From the NCBI GenBank assembly GCA_037957365.1, contig JARHVA010000081.1, positions 5,117,001-5,181,000 on the forward strand: DNA of 64,000 nucleotides. Direction: 5' to 3'. The DNA is from Torreya grandis. Its lineage: Eukaryota; Streptophyta; Pinopsida; Cupressales; Taxaceae. Of this stretch, positions 1 to 12,914 are shown in pieces. A program made the position numbers and the translations under genes. Position 1 is the stretch's first letter. Every line of letters begins with the position of its first letter. A model generated the notes under the pieces. The model saw nothing but the letters and a program-made list of their open reading frames with translations, was not told the DNA's origin and did not search any database.

Positions 1-1155
1 ATCTAGCCATCACAATAAAGACCCAAAGTGCTACCATCCCTCAGTCAACATCTAAATATCATTACTCTACCAAAATCATGATAGACTCCACCAACAAACC
101 AATGACCTTAACCATTTATCTGACCAACTTTGGCAAGCTAATTATTTATTTTCAATCTATCAATTACTTTTTTCCATTTCATAATCAACCCAAAATAAAA
201 CAATCTCCTATAATTTCCATCTGTGACCTTATCAATCTAAAATTTTTATCACCCAAACCCAATACACAGTAACCACTGATGGTTATCCTAACCATTGATG
301 ATCTATCCAGCCATTGATAGTTATCTTGACCACTGATGGTCACCCCAACCACCAATGATCACACTAAATGTCAATGGTCAATGTGGTATAAAATAAAGAC
401 AAGCTATTTTCACCCATCTACCCTTAACCAAATCCAAATTTATTTTCATCTATCTGTTCACAAACCCCAACCTATTTTGTGAAGCACACCTAACTTTTTT
501 AGCATTAGTATTAACCCGTTTATTGATATATTAGTCATTTTAGTCTATTTCTTTATGAAGAATTTCTTGTATTCAATTTCAATACCCTTTGATTATTGAC
601 ATAAGTAATTTGTCTTCTATTTTCTAAACTTAATTATTTAAAATGTGTGGATTGATAGCCCCCAAAGAAGCTCTTGCTTATGGGATCTAGCTAGCACTAG
701 GCAATCCACCCAACTATCTATCTAACTAACCATTTGCTTTAGTGCTATCTTATTTCTATGTCATTCCTCCCAAGCCAAAAAGGAGCTCTCTACAATCATC
801 TGATTCAACGTGCATAAAACCAAACATGTTTTTAAACCATACCAATATTTAGTTTCTTTCTTCTTCCTCTCTTGGAATATAAGCTGAAATTATTTGAAAC
901 AATAAGGATAGCTATCCTTTTTACAAAACTTCTAGAATACACTAGACTTTTCCAAATGAACTGACCTATAGGTAATGTGCTTACAAGCTGCACATACATT
1001 TACAAAGAATATTCTATTTTAAAAGATTTATAAATTTTCTACAAAATAGAATATTGCTAATTAACTTTAAGGACATTGTATTGATGTAGTCACTTGTCTT
1101 TCCTATAGGATCTTTAATTTGTAGTGTCTGATGAGTTGTAGGTCCACAACTAGCC
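1..1155. other. non-coding, unassigned (holds one minisatellite)
   Basis: A+T-rich sequence without a convincing coding region on either strand. The only open frame of note (78-272) is short, low in complexity and has no recognisable motif. Apart from the 19-bp minisatellite listed separately I see no terminal repeats, PBS or domain. The segment lies immediately beyond the 3' end of the minus-strand pseudogene, so it may hold that element's 3' untranslated DNA, but nothing proves this. Confidence 0.5.
271..385. repeat. 19-bp minisatellite, about six units
   Basis: Six consecutive 19-bp units can be laid under each other, starting at 271 with AACCACTGATGGTTATCCT. The next units begin AACCATTGATG, AGCCATTGATAG, GACCACTGATGG, AACCACCAATG and AAATGTCAATGG. 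The core ACCAnTGATGgT is kept while the last few bases vary. There is no coding context. It is probably an old slippage array. Confidence 0.75.
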
Positions 1156-4100
1156 TCATAAAGAGCTCCTTCTCTTGGATCTCCAGGTCTTGAGGTCTTT
1201 CTCAACCTTCTCCATAGCTTGATTGATGCCCCTTACATCTCCCATCTTTTCTTTTAATGACAAGAGTATGGCCATGATTCTGTTATTATCATCTCCCATT
1301 TTGCCTTGCCCTTGGCTTCTCACTTCTTTCATAAATTGATTAGTTCTAAGCTTGAACTCCCCATCTATAATAAGGCCCAAATAAATAATTGAGGTGGGAT
1401 ATTTGATTGAAATGTCTAATATGTACACTATCTTATCCTCTTGTTATTTGAATTCCCCAACAATGTCCTTTATTTTCTTGGACCAATTGCTTAAGGCACT
1501 GATCTTGTCCATTGATATTACCATAACCATGTTTAGGTGTGTTATGTTGATTTTCTTTAATTTTAGGACTTGATTTTTAGTCAAGGATTTAATCAATTCT
1601 TTCATCTGATAACTTGCAACCTGCCATTATCCAACTTGGATTTTTGCCCTATTATTTTGTCTGCTCATAGTATTTTGTTTAGCTCTAACTTCTTTAAAGG
1701 AATTAAACAAGTCATCCATGGTGTCTTTAAACTTATTGAACTGGTCCTCATGGATTGATAAGATGGATTTTTCCTACAAAGTTTTATTCTAATGTAGGAT
1801 GCATTTGATGATAGTCTGTAATGAAGATGATTTTGCTTAGGCCAAATCAAGCACATTTTCCTCAAAGATGTAGTTTTCACCTAGTCTCTACCATTCAATA
1901 GGATTCAATCCAATAAATGGTTCCAATTTTTGAAAAGTGAATTATTCTCCTCCAACCAAGGCTTTCTTCTCAGTGACTTTTCGCAATCTAATTGTTTATG
2001 GGTTAAATCAAATGCCAATTGATGATTATATCACTTGAGGAGCAAGGGTTTTGATCTGTGTTCTACTTGGCTCTCTTGGAGCCATCATTATTTGTTCTTC
2101 TTACTTTTGTAAAGCCACAATCCATGGCTTAAGCTCATCATGCATAGTTATATTGACAATTTTGTTATTGCCCAAGGAGGGTACAAAGTAGGAACTTTCT
2201 ACAACTTACCATATATGAAATAATCTAGAATATAAGAGCCATAAATTGGGTTATCTTCTTTGAAAAGATTGACCTCACTTATGGGATGGTTGAAGGTCAC
2301 CTTGGGTATTTTTCTCTTCATTGAAACTAAAGTCAGCTCAACCTTTCTCTTTGGAGTATTAATTAGGAGTAAACCCAAAGCCAATTCCTTCCCTTTTTCC
2401 TTATCCTTAGCTTGGGATTAAGATTATTCCATCTGTGCTTCCTCATCCTGAGCCTCTTCTTCATTTAACTGATAGGATTAGTATAACATTTTCAGAGCAT
2501 CCTCCACTGTTTCCTCAGGATCTATTGCTATTATATCAATTTCCTTAGATGAGGATCCTCATTCTTCAAGTTGTGCTGAAAATGATCCCACCTTATCTAG
2601 CCTTTTTAATTCAAACCTCTATTCAACTTATGTTTCAAGATTTTGTGTTTTTTCCTATGGTTTTGTTGAAGGCTTAGAAGATGGACCTAGTAATAAATGA
2701 TACTACTTGTCCCCCATCTACCATATGTCATCACTTGGTTTCTATTCTCTTAATAATATAGCCTCTAGATTAATATTATGTTTCTTCAATCTTTCTAATA
2801 CTTTAGTGAATGAAGAAGCTCTAGTGTATATGTGGTCATAAGGACCAGGATGGTGCTCATAGGTCATTCTAATTCCTTTTGATTTCAAATGTTTCATAAC
2901 TTTATCATCAGGGTCCCACTATCTCAATTCATCATGCTAGAATTTGAAAGAGTTCCTATGCTTAGAAGTAGCTTCCATATTATCCCATTGCTAAAACATA
3001 GTCTCACCAATGGTTAAGGGGAAGGTGTGGATTAAGCCTTTCCTCCTAGTTCTACAAAAACCATCTATGCCATTGCATATTTGGAATGTAACTTCTTTCT
3101 CATCTAACTTGTTTAATACATGGACTAGTCACTTAAATGGGGTACATTGGGTCTCTTCAATCCTGATTGCAATGCAATCTAGATATAACCAAATGTCTCA
3201 AATAAATTCAACATATTTATTGATTAGAGGTCTAACCCTCATCATGGGGATACTTGTGATAGACTCAACCATGGCTAGATAGAAATAATCACATATGAAT
3301 TGCATATAGTCCCTGTACTTGAATATATGTAATTTCAAGTAGGATTGGGAGATCATTTGTTTCTAATTAGGTGACCATTCTATAATGTTAAAAATTTTAG
3401 TGCTAGCTAGCAAGGTATCTAGTAGATATGACATCATATAAAATTGATCCTTAGTCTTCTTTTTAATTCCAAAAAACTACATGCTCAAACAAGTGTTGAT
3501 GACTTCATTAAGGGGAGGGATTTTATCTCTTTCAACCATAAAATTAACTAAAGGCACCCAAATTTTATCCACATAAGTGGTGGTTATATTTCCACATAGC
3601 CTACTCATCAAGGTTATAATCATCTTGATATTAGGCCTAAATTAGCTGATTGGAATGTTGCCATTGAGGTCAAAACTTACTTGGTTCTTAGAATATATCC
3701 TGGGAGTTAAGGTTGTCTTCAAATCACTCTTCTTTACCCACTCATTGAGTTTATTCATGTCTACTTGGGGTTTTTTCAACTTATATTAGTTTTTAAATGT
3801 TATAGTAGAAATATATGCAACCTTATTAAAGATACATTCATGGACTAACATGCCCTAATCATTTTTACAATCTTTAAAAATAGGTGCAATGACATCAATA
3901 TACTATATTACCTCTAGTTTTGATGTAGCATAATATATATTTGTCATCTAAATGGAGACCAAATCATGATACCTCCTTTTTTCTGATGCATTCCTTTCAT
4001 CCTCCCTCATGATGGTTGGTAGCTCCTCAATATTCTAGAAAAGGTTGGACCAATGGTTGTCTCCCATGTTTAAAGCCACTGCATCAATTTTCATGTCTTT

Positions 4101-4394
4101 GAAGATTATCCCTTCTACATCTAAGGTCAGATATAGCTCTATGTCCTCCATGTGTTGTTTTTAGGCCACCATGACTATGAATTATTTCAAATCGTACCCT
4201 AGTGATCTATAGTTCAATTCTAGATTCAATTGCCTTTGCTTAGATGAAGATCCGATCTCCTAGACTTGATTGTGATTAATTTAGGATTGAATTAGGGCCT
4301 TTGAAGATGTTAGGTATTTTCTATAACTTTAATGGTGATGTTTATTTACACTTAAGTGATCTGTGTGCCTTAGATTTCCATCTAGATCATTCAT
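1156..4394 (-). pseudogene. long decayed ORF (about 1,080 codons), unknown plant repeat protein
   Basis: Reading the minus strand from about 4394 to the TGA at 1156 gives one protein-like frame for over 700 codons. It continues to the end after a single one-base loss near 2200. I counted 39 in-frame stops (35 TAA/TAG, 4 TGA), most at positions where Gln or Arg would fit. The N-terminal two thirds is mixed polar and hydrophobic with well-kept Trp codons; recognisable strings include HHPGPYDHIYTRASSF and EWVKKSDLKTTL. A middle segment is rich in Glu/Asp/Gln (EEAQDEEAQME). Then comes a basic stretch with KRKVELTLVSMKRK, and a C-terminal 200 residues rich in Lys/Glu with coiled-coil character. 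I do not recognise the family. It is probably an ORF of a repetitive element, since no introns are visible and it lies among retrotransposons. The start is uncertain; codons upstream of 4394 also contain stops. Confidence 0.75.
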
Positions 4395-6189
4395 TTATAC
4401 CTTTGCTTTTCTAGAACCACAAGATCTTTACATTTGTCATTTTCTCCTTATGTGGCATTTAAGTTTAAAAATTGATCATTGCCCTTCAAAAATATGATTT
4501 TACCTCACACCATCAGTTCTAGTGGGTACGAATCAATACAAACCATATATCTTTGGATCCAAAAAACTATCTTAAAATTGACATCTGTATGGTCGTAATT
4601 TGATGTATGCATGAATGTCTTTGATATTTATGTGACCATCAATTTTAAGATTATTATCGAGAATCTCTACTGAGGTTAAAGTTGACATCTATGTGACCAT
4701 CATTTGACGTCTATATGAACATCTTTGATGTTTACATGATCATCAATTTTAGGCTCATCTTCATGATTCTCTACTAAGTTGCCACTTGTCATTTTTTTGT
4801 TCTCTTTTCACTCTGTCAGTTCTATTGGGGATTGTCTTTTCACTACATAGTAGTCCTGAGCTTGCTCAGAGCTCTACTAGTTTTTTTTTATTTGTTACAC
4901 TCTATTGGATTATCTTTGTTCAGGTGAATGTAAGTCATTGACCATGATCTAAGTATTTGAACACCATTGGTTCCTACAGTCATAAATGAATTAAGTGAGC
5001 TAAAAACAATATAAAACATAGATCAAAGACTTAGACTAATATTTTATTTCATGTTAATAAATACAAATAAAATTTATCCTAAGGTTTTTAATCTAGGTTA
5101 AGAACATCATAAAAAGGACCTTGTGTTTTACAAAATGCATAACATAATTCTTTAGCCTAGGTTTAAATATAATGAATAAAGGACCCTTCAAATAATATAA
5201 GTCATAGCATAAAATTTTATCCGAAGGTTTTATTTTATGAATAAATACAATCAAAACCTTAGGATAAAGGCTTAAGCTAATTCTATGTAATATAAAGGGA
5301 CCCTCTTTTTTTCTTTCTTTTATTTTGCATCATTTAATCTTTGGCATCTGCTTAAATATAGGTTGTTAATCATGATCGAGTGATATTGGATCCAAATATT
5401 AGGTCTTCAACTTATTGGGTCCACCTTGCTCTATCTAATCAACTTCATTTGAATAAACATGGGTCGTTGATCGTACAAACAAGCACATGGTTTAAGTTAG
5501 GACTTCGAGACATAAAGAAATCAGGATAAAGTCTTAGAACAAAGGTCTTGTCTATGTTGATAAACACAAATGGGGCCTTAGGACTAAGGCATTAGTCTGA
5601 GTTAATAATAAATAAAAAGGAATGTGCATATAGAAGGGTAGATCATGTTAAAATAAAAGGAAATGAATGGGCTTGAGACATAAAGGGGATCAAGATTATA
5701 ATTTTTAGGCTAAGGTTTGTTCATGTTGAAAAACATGACTAAGCCTTAGTATAAAAATTAAATTTAATTCCTTAACATTTTAAAGTGTTCTCATCAATTT
5801 TTGTTCCCACTGATTTTGAATTTGGTCCAAATAACCTGTACTAGGGTTTCTTGAAGGAGGGTTTTAGAAAGATTTAAACATGGATTTAACTTGAACTTTT
5901 ACAAACTACAGTCTAGTAAAAACCCAAGTTGGGATTAAACTATAAAAATCCAAGCATGGCCCATTCAAAGAGGGATCTACTAAACCTACAACTTGAAACA
6001 TGTAGACACTAACAACATTTGGCTAGATTAAACCAGAGCCATGAATAATAAACCAACCAAGTCAAAGTGTGGATGATCTCCAAATATAGACAATGTGAAA
6101 AACATATTAATGATTCTCTGATCAAGTGAATTTCAATTTTAAATTACAAATTTTCACAATTTTAACACAAGGGTCCCCATTTTCAAGAA
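4395..6189. other. non-coding, unassigned
   Basis: Upstream side of the minus-strand pseudogene. It holds a 104-bp tandem duplication (listed separately). Between 5050 and 5270 there are several short direct and inverted copies of a TCCTAAGGTTTT-type motif. No ORF, tRNA-like PBS or domain could be supported. It may be the 5' region of the element that carried the 1156-4394 ORF, whose left-hand homology to copia-2 begins only at about 6190. Confidence 0.45.
4578..4785. repeat. 104-bp tandem duplication
   Basis: Two adjacent copies start at 4578 and 4682 with TTGACATCT. They share the order TTGACATC, GTGACCATC or equivalent, TTTGATnTTTA, ATCAATTTTA, then AGAATCTCTACTnAGnTT or close to it. The copies have diverged by point changes, so the duplication is not recent. 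No coding role is seen. Confidence 0.7.
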
Positions 6190-6688
6190 TGGGGGTATGT
6201 TTCCCTCAACAAAAGGCTAATTACAAGTTGAGCTTATTTTGTCAATAAGTCAACCTTGTTTTATTGAGTCTACTTTTACTTATCTTAGAGTCTAATTCTA
6301 TTTTACTTAGTGGCTAAGTAAAGGTTTTTTAATTTTTGTTTTCACTTAATATTTTTTATAGACATAACTTGTTATGAAATTCATCTTGCTATAAACTTGT
6401 TTTAGGTTTAATTATTAACAAAAAAATGTTCACAGATAAACTATTAGTTGGATTTCACTTTGTGTGCATTTAGCTCTGATTTTTTATTCTAGGTATTCAA
6501 AAAGGAAAACTATAAAGATTTAGTAACTTAATTTGAATTTATTTAGTGCATATTCAATCATAAATCACACTTAATGACACTAGCATATTAACTACTAGTA
6601 ATTCTAGGATAGATTGGATGATATATAGCTTCATTTTTAGATTAAATTATATTAAATTTACACTCCATCTATACATTTAAGACCTTCA
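6190..6688 (+). mobile_element. 3' part of the 5' LTR of a Ty1/copia element (copia-2)
   Basis: This stretch matches 47690-48165, next to LTR copy A2, over about 500 bp by eye. Shared landmarks are TTTTATAGACAT, TTAGGTTTAATTATTAA, GGATGATATATAG and CTnTACATTTAA. It ends in CA at 6688, two bases before a primer-binding site, which marks it as the end of a 5' LTR. The upstream part of this LTR is missing or no longer recognisable. Confidence 0.65.
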
Positions 6689-6690
6689 TT

Positions 6691-6703
6691 TTGTATCAGA
6701 TCC
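6691..6703 (+). promoter_or_regulatory. primer-binding site of copia-2
   Basis: TTGTATCAGATCC matches the plant copia PBS TGGTATCAGAGCC, complementary to the 3' end of initiator-Met tRNA, at 11 of 13 positions. It lies just downstream of a CA-ending LTR, where minus-strand DNA synthesis would be primed. Confidence 0.7.
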
Positions 6704-7559
6704 TTTTTAAATAGAATTTCATGATGGTTTTAAATCATTATCATGAGAATTATGGCTTTTGTGAATTTTAATTCTATAAATATTACCATTTTCAAAAAAT
6801 GACAACTTCGAATATTAGAGAGACCAATTGAAGAGAATACTTGTTTTGAAGGGAATTTGGGAGAATATTCTCCATGGGTACACAACACCTTAATATTAGA
6901 ATACCTTGACTCACAATTGGAAAATAACAAAAAATAATGAAGAATAGGTGGATGCACAAGGTTTCTTCTGTCTGTAGAGTGCCATAAACCCAAACATCTA
7001 TTCAAGAATTATTAGATGTAAAAATACCCATGAGGCACGAATTACCTTGGAAAATTCATATCAAGGATACACTAAGGTAAGATAATAAAAAATATAAAAT
7101 TTCAAAATGAATTTTTAAATTTTGAGAATCTCTAATAATGAAGCAGTTGGATAATATTACATAAATATAAATGACTTAGTACATAGAATGAGGGTTTATA
7201 GAGAAACTATACAATATAATGTTATAGTAAGAAATTTTTTGAGATATTAATGTAAAAAATAGTTTCATATTATTATCATTCTTGAAGAGTGTAAGGACAT
7301 GAAAAATATTTATTTTCATGAGTTTGTTAGTTCTCTATAATTTAGAAGTCATGCCTCTATAATCTAAATCAGTGAAGTAATTTAGAAGTTCTCAACAAGA
7401 AACAATACTAGCTCCTCCGAAGAGACTAGTTGTCCATGTTCATCAAATCCAAACAAGTATAAGTATTCATTGAGTCCACATCCAACCAGTTTAATTTTGG
7501 ATGAAAAAAATCAAAATACTTCATCATAAATAAGTTAAATTTATTGATGGTGTTTATAA
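6704..7559 (+). other. decayed internal region of copia-2 (gag to integrase lost)
   Basis: This lies between the PBS and the first recognisable RT codons. At under 900 bp it is far too short for gag, protease and integrase, so most of the internal region has been deleted. The minus-strand frame at 6730-7005 has no copia motif and is likely a chance ORF. From about 7380 the text resembles the linker before RT, but not enough to call. Confidence 0.5.
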
Positions 7560-9115
7560 TAAAAATATTATGTTTGCATTGTCAAATGTGTCTAGTGAAA
7601 CTAGAAGTTATGCAGAAGCTATTCAAAAGAAATATGGGTTGATTTTATGAAATTAAAGATGAATTAAATTTAAATGAATGATATATGGACTATTTTTATC
7701 CTCTACTTAATAAATATGTCATTGTAACCAATTGGGTCTACAATACAAAATTTGAGAGTGGCAGTACAGTTGGTAAGTTTAAAGTTAGACTAGATACAAA
7801 AGGATTTGCATAAACATATAGGGTTGACTATGATGTAACATTACACAAATGGCATTAAAATATACTATAGTACTAATTATTACTATATATACTCATAAAT
7901 AATGGAAAATCCATCAAATTCATTTCAAAAATGTATTCCTAAATAGAGTGATTGAAGAAGTAAATGTGTGGCAACCATAAGGTTTTGAGGTAAAAGGTAA
8001 AGAGTTTTGGGTATGTAAATCTAATAAGGAACATTATGGCATCAAAAAATCTCCGAGATATTGGAAATCAATAATTTTTATTTGGTTATTGGATCAATTC
8101 TTTGTAATAATTTAAAATGAACTAACTCTTTAGATAAAAGCATTGGGTTCTAATATGTTATTTGCTTATCTATCTATAGATGACTTGATTTTTACAGGTA
8201 GCTCTATGGATATATTGAATAAAATCAAAGAAGATATGAAATTATTATTTGATATGACTGATATTAAACTTATTAATTTGTTTATTGGCATGAAATTCCA
8301 TCAAAATAAAGAGGAAGTATTCATTTGCCAATCCAAATATACATCAAACATGATAAAAAAAAGTATAATATTCAAGATTTTAAGCCCATGGACACTCCAA
8401 TTACTAGCAAATAAAATATTATGATATTGGATGGAATTCCTTTATTTTATGAAAATACTTTTATAATCATGGTGGGAGGTTTGATGTATCTCACTATGAC
8501 AAGATCTAATATCAGTTATAGGGTTTCACTAGTTTCTGGATGTATAAGCAATCCATCACTCAAGCATTTGTAAGTAGCAAAGAATTTTTTTATATATTTA
8601 ATATTTATTTATAAATATGGTATTAATTTCAAAACATGAATTTAACTATGTATAATTAGATAAAAATATTCATATTGAGGAAGATCTCTTGATGACAAGA
8701 AGTCAACTTTAGGGTATTTCTTCACACTAAAAAGTGGTTTGGTTTCATAGTTTTCAAAGAAACAAGTTAAAATTGCATTATAATCTACTTAATATGAATA
8801 TACATCCATTAATTTATTTTTAACACAAGTAGTATGGTTTAGGATACTCTTAGATTATTTTAGATATGCTCAACTTGAGGCAATACATAAAAAAATGTGA
8901 TAATCATGGGGCAATATAATTATGCAAAAATCTAGTTTTCCATGCTAGAACCAATCATATAAAAATTAAATATAATTTTATAATACTCAATAAATAATAA
9001 AAAATATTATTTATTATGTGATAATTTAAGATATTTTTTATGATATTATCACCAAGGGATTGCACAAGCAGATTCATGGAAGACTTAAAGAGATAATAGG
9101 CAATTTAACTCTTTG
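7560..9115 (+). pseudogene. copia-2 reverse transcriptase / RNase H remnant
   Basis: Frames pieced by eye follow the copia pol order. Near 7720 NWVYNTKFESGSTVGKFK corresponds to the N-terminal RT block (KWVYKxKxxxxG). The palm block at 8143-8330 has YLSIDDLIFTGSSMDILNKI, where the YVDD motif has become SIDD. It is followed by LFDMTDIKLINLFIGMKF and a QSKYTSNMIKK block. The RNase H part near 8755-8830 contains KKQVKIAL and a decayed SSTEAEY. The C-terminus near 9050-9090 reads DIITKGLHKQIHGRL, the usual end of plant copia pol. Many stops and several frameshifts are present. The original role was cDNA synthesis in cytoplasmic virus-like particles. Confidence 0.88.
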
Positions 9116-9147
9116 CATCAAAAGGTGAATGATGAGTATGATGCTTA

Positions 9148-10045
9148 TGTTATAAATTAATTATTGATATTTTATTTATTTTATTTGGTGTTTTATTATC
9201 TTAGGAATATTATTTAATTCATTTATTTCCTAGATGAGTTGTTTTGTCAATTTTGGACACTTTTTAGAAACTTCATTAAAATAGCTAGAAGTGTCAGTTA
9301 AAGTGTAGTTCACTGGATGTGTACTTATCTGATATTTATTTTCATTAATTCATCATGAAGAGGTGTGCATATACACATTATATTTTCAAAATTTATCAAT
9401 TGATGATGTTTTATCTCTTTTAGGACACTATTGAGTCTCAATCTCTTTGAGTGCATTCCTTAAAGGTTACATTAGGAAAGGGTGGGTAGACCATTACTTC
9501 TTCATAGGATTTTTGTTCCATATACTTCCACTTTTTATCTACACAAATATCACATATACAATACCATAATATTTTCCTCTTATCTTACACACTCTAAGTA
9601 ATTTGTTGCCTTATTCAGTCCCTACCTAAGCTTAAACCCCTTTTTGGAATTTACCAAACAATGTCAGCTTAGGACAACCATGTTTTCTAATTAATATTTT
9701 CATATTATGGGTTTAGGTCAGCCTTGGATGACCTATACTAGGACCTAACTTGATTTAAAATACAGGGTCGAATTGGGCCAACCTTGTTATCTATTTTTTT
9801 TTAAAAGTTTAGGGTTAGGTCCAGCTATATATACACATCCATTTCTTCCATTTAAAAGAGAGAGTAGAAGAAGAAGATTATTAGATTATAATCTATTTAT
9901 CCACAAGTCTAATTTAGGATCATTGGTTAGGGTTTTAATACTACACTTAGAGATACAAATCTTGTCTTATGAGAAAGTCTTTTGGATGCATAGAAAAGTT
10001 ATGTAGCTTAGGGATGATTTATATTTGTTATCCTTACATACCTAT
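9148..10045 (+). mobile_element. truncated 3' LTR of copia-2 (LTR family A, copy A1)
   Basis: It begins at TGTTATAAATTA just after the pol remnant. From about 9350 it matches 46320-47000 and 54510-55130 (copies A2 and A3) in order: ACACATTATATTTTCAAAA, CTCTTTGAGTGCAT, a GACCATT block, CTTATTCA, TATATATACA, CTTGTCTT and TTATCCTTACATACC. The match stops abruptly at 10045 where the palindrome-rich LTR begins, so it was cut by that insertion or rearrangement. The exact LTR start is uncertain by tens of bases. Confidence 0.65.
9826..9835 (+). promoter_or_regulatory. TATA box candidate in LTR copy A1
   Basis: TATATATACA follows an AGGGTTAGGTCCAGC context. The same box sits at the same place in A2 (46798) and A3 (54919), although flanking sequence differs between copies. 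This fits the core promoter of the LTR, with transcription of the copia element to the right. Confidence 0.55.
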
Positions 10046-12407
10046 TGATGTGGTGGATTTCACCCTTTGAAGGGAGGCTCATCTCTTTTCATCCACCTGA
10101 CACAATGGAGACATCGCTCTTGTTATGGGTTGCAAACATGAGGGATGAATCTCTATATTAGGGGCTAGCTCTCCTTGATGCACCTTGAGGCCCTGGATCT
10201 CTAACTGCTAATAATGGGAGGGGATGAAAAGGGAGAGAAACTACTAAATATGGGACCTAAGTTAAGAGGTGATGCACCAAAACAATTGGTCTACTCATCT
10301 TTTGAATACACTTTGAACCATGGAAAACAAGCATACACTTCATTCAAGTGAGAAAAACATCATTGCATCATTATTTCAATAGGGGGTCCTATGAAGATAT
10401 ATGGAGGAAGAGACTAACACAAGAGGTGTTCTACGACACACTACTGCATACTTCTTCAAACACTTCATGTGACCTACAAGAGAAGAAAATCACTATGTAC
10501 TAGATATGATATAATAAACTTATGAAAGCATGAAAAAAAATGACTTAACATAGGATAAAACCATAGACATATGAAAAAGTGCAAGCTCAAATGGAGGTAA
10601 AATGCTCTTTTTGATTCCAGGAAAATTCTTTCAAGGCTTTGCCATACAAGTTGAGAAATATTTTCTCAAATGAGAAGTTAAAAATATATAGATAACTAGA
10701 AAAAATATATCTAATAAATCAAGGAATGGAAACCCATGGTGAGTTTAACACTTCTATAGAGACCAAAAGACCATGTTGCTATCACTTTATTTGAACTACT
10801 TATGGGATCCATGTTGTAGGCTATCCAAATCACCATTTTTTTATCATTAGGATAAAAAGTCATGGGAGACCATCCCCAACAATTGAAAAGGCCATTCTGA
10901 ATTATTGTGATCGATTATTCTCTCTTCAATACTTGGATGCGACTTGGATGCACATTAATGGTGAAGTGTGAAAACATGGGACACTGGTCTCTATAGTTCA
11001 AAAACCAATCTATTTTATTATTTTTTAGTAGATATATTCTACCTAAATGTATAAAATCCCATTACTAAGTTGTTCATGCCACCAGTCTCAATCTAAGTGG
11101 TCATTGATTCTACCTTTTATCTTTGTCAACAGCTAGAAATGTTTTGAGTTTTGTCTTTTCTACTTTGTCTTTTCCCATGTTTTATTTCTTTCCTTTGACT
11201 TCTCCTTTGCCTTGGTTTCTCTTATTTTTTCTTTACTCATTTGATCCTTTGGGTTCTTGGTGGGTTTCTCTTTGACATGTCCTTCAGACAAAATGTTCGA
11301 AGGAATTCTCCTTGGCTTTGTTCCTTGCCATCTTGGCTTGCTTCTTTACATTGTTGAACTTTGAGGTCTATGTGACCATCAAATTTCTTCAGATAAAATG
11401 TCTGAAGGAATTCCTTCAGACATTTTGTCCAAAGGAATTTGACCTTGGCTTGCCTTCTTCAATTTTTCATTGAATGAAATATTAGAAGGAATTCCTTCAG
11501 ACATTTTGTCTGAAGGAAAACTCCTTCCGCTTTTCACTTTTCTCGAAGGGAAAGTGCCCTTAGAGCTTCTTGTATTTGCCACTTTAATTCAACTAGCTAC
11601 CCTTCACAAGGGAATTTTGAGCCAAAATTTCCCTTCAAGATTATGGAAATGGTCCCTATATTTCTCAAAGTGCCCTCTACAAGGGCATTTTGAGCCTCTA
11701 GTTATCCTTAAAAAAAAATTATTGGTCCTCATGTTGATGAATAGCCCTCTACAAGGGAACTTTCTTCCAGACTTACCCTTCAACCTTTCTTCAATTGTCC
11801 TTCAAAAAAGTGAAAAGTCCACTTTCTTTACTTATGTGCCCTCCAAAGAAAATCCGTGCCTTTGGCAAGATGCATAAACCAAATTGGGTCCTTCACTTAC
11901 TTTTACTTATAAAAGATGACAAGTAATACACCTACACAAACCTATTTTACACTAGATAGACCATTTTAGACCTCTCATGAGCTCTTACTTTGGGTTCTGT
12001 GTCAACTTTAACTCATAAAACAAATAATTAAAGACACTTGAAAACCCAATTTGCTTTGCCAAGACCAAATTGGGTTTTTCAAGTGTCTCTATTTATAAAC
12101 CTTTATAAATAAGGACATTTGCAAAGTCTGAATTACACCATCGAGATCAATTCAGGTTTATCAAGTGACTTATGAAAATTTCACAAGTAAAGTCATTTGG
12201 AAAACTTGAAATGCACTACTGGAGGTGAAGTAATTTATCTTGACAAACACAAAATACACTTGGTAAAGAAGAATGAGGGAAACACCTATCTTTTTCATAA
12301 GAAAGGTTTGATAGAGAACATTTTGCACAAGATAGTTGAGGGATCCAAAACATGGATTGAATGACTTTTGCAAATAAGAAAAAGGGGGTGCCCAATTTTG
12401 GCCTGCA
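10046..12407 (-). repeat. LTR B1 (left-most LTR, element 3' side)
   Basis: A 2.36-kb repeat with TG at 10046 and CA at 12406-12407. From its left end it aligns with B2 and B3 through CACCCT, GAAGGGAGGCTnA, CAATGGAGACATC, GATGCACCTTGAGGCC and the later palindrome block. Open frames within it (such as 11470-11877) come from the repeat units and are not shared as ORFs with matching frames. The right end carries an inverted repeat around CCTGCAGG near 12402. Confidence 0.75.
11384..11530. repeat. palindromic GAATTC-centred repeats in LTR B1
   Basis: Two near-perfect palindromes, centred on GAATTC at about 11408 and 11493, are built from AAATGTCTGAAG, GAATTC, CTTCAGACATTT. A further half-copy lies near 11285-11310. 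Each could fold into a 30-36-nt hairpin. Just downstream (about 11605-11770) are shorter fold-back motifs such as GCCCTCTACAAGGGC. Confidence 0.85.
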
Positions 12408-12914
12408 GGACCAAAAATTGGTTAACACATTTGGTGACTCATAGGGGAAGCATGCCTACTATGCTTGGAAATACTGGTAACCACAAAGTCCATTGGGCAT
12501 GGAGTCAAGATGCATCTTTGAGAAGTCAACAACAACCTTGTAAGGAACTATGAACCAACAAAGATTTTACCCCAAACAACAAGGGAAAATACACACAAAG
12601 GCTAAAAACCCTACACACATGTGCAACAACACTTAGGGAGAACAAAGGACAACATAATAGAAAGTAAAATACTATGTACAACTAGCCATGTGTGCTCTTC
12701 TCCCTCCTAGATCAAAGGGAAAACTTCTTAAGTCTCCTTCATGGTAAGAAAACTTATGGTGCTAGATAAGTGGTTGAATGGAATGGAATCTTAGTGATTT
12801 TCCCTTCTTCCATACCACTTTGATTAGCTTGTATCCAAATGAATCAGGGACAAACATGTCTCCAACATATATGTATTTACTTCTCTTTAGATACTACTTC
12901 ATGCTAGCCCTTCA

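Noticed and set aside
3010..3282. Plus-strand 90-codon open frame
   Set aside because: It is the complement of the minus-strand pseudogene, whose protein-like reading in this stretch continues on both sides.
1156..4394. A non-standard genetic code with TAA and TAG read as Gln, since the long frame would then be nearly open
   Set aside because: TGA also occurs in frame four times, a frameshift is present, CAA/CAG are used normally, and non-coding sites (PBS, LTR ends) show the same C-to-T changes. Plant-type copia and PMD sequences also argue for a standard-code plant nucleus.
11470..11877. 135-codon open frame on the plus strand as a gene
   Set aside because: It runs through the palindromic and GCCCTCTACAAGGGC repeats of an LTR, the other LTR copies do not keep it, and its composition follows the repeats.
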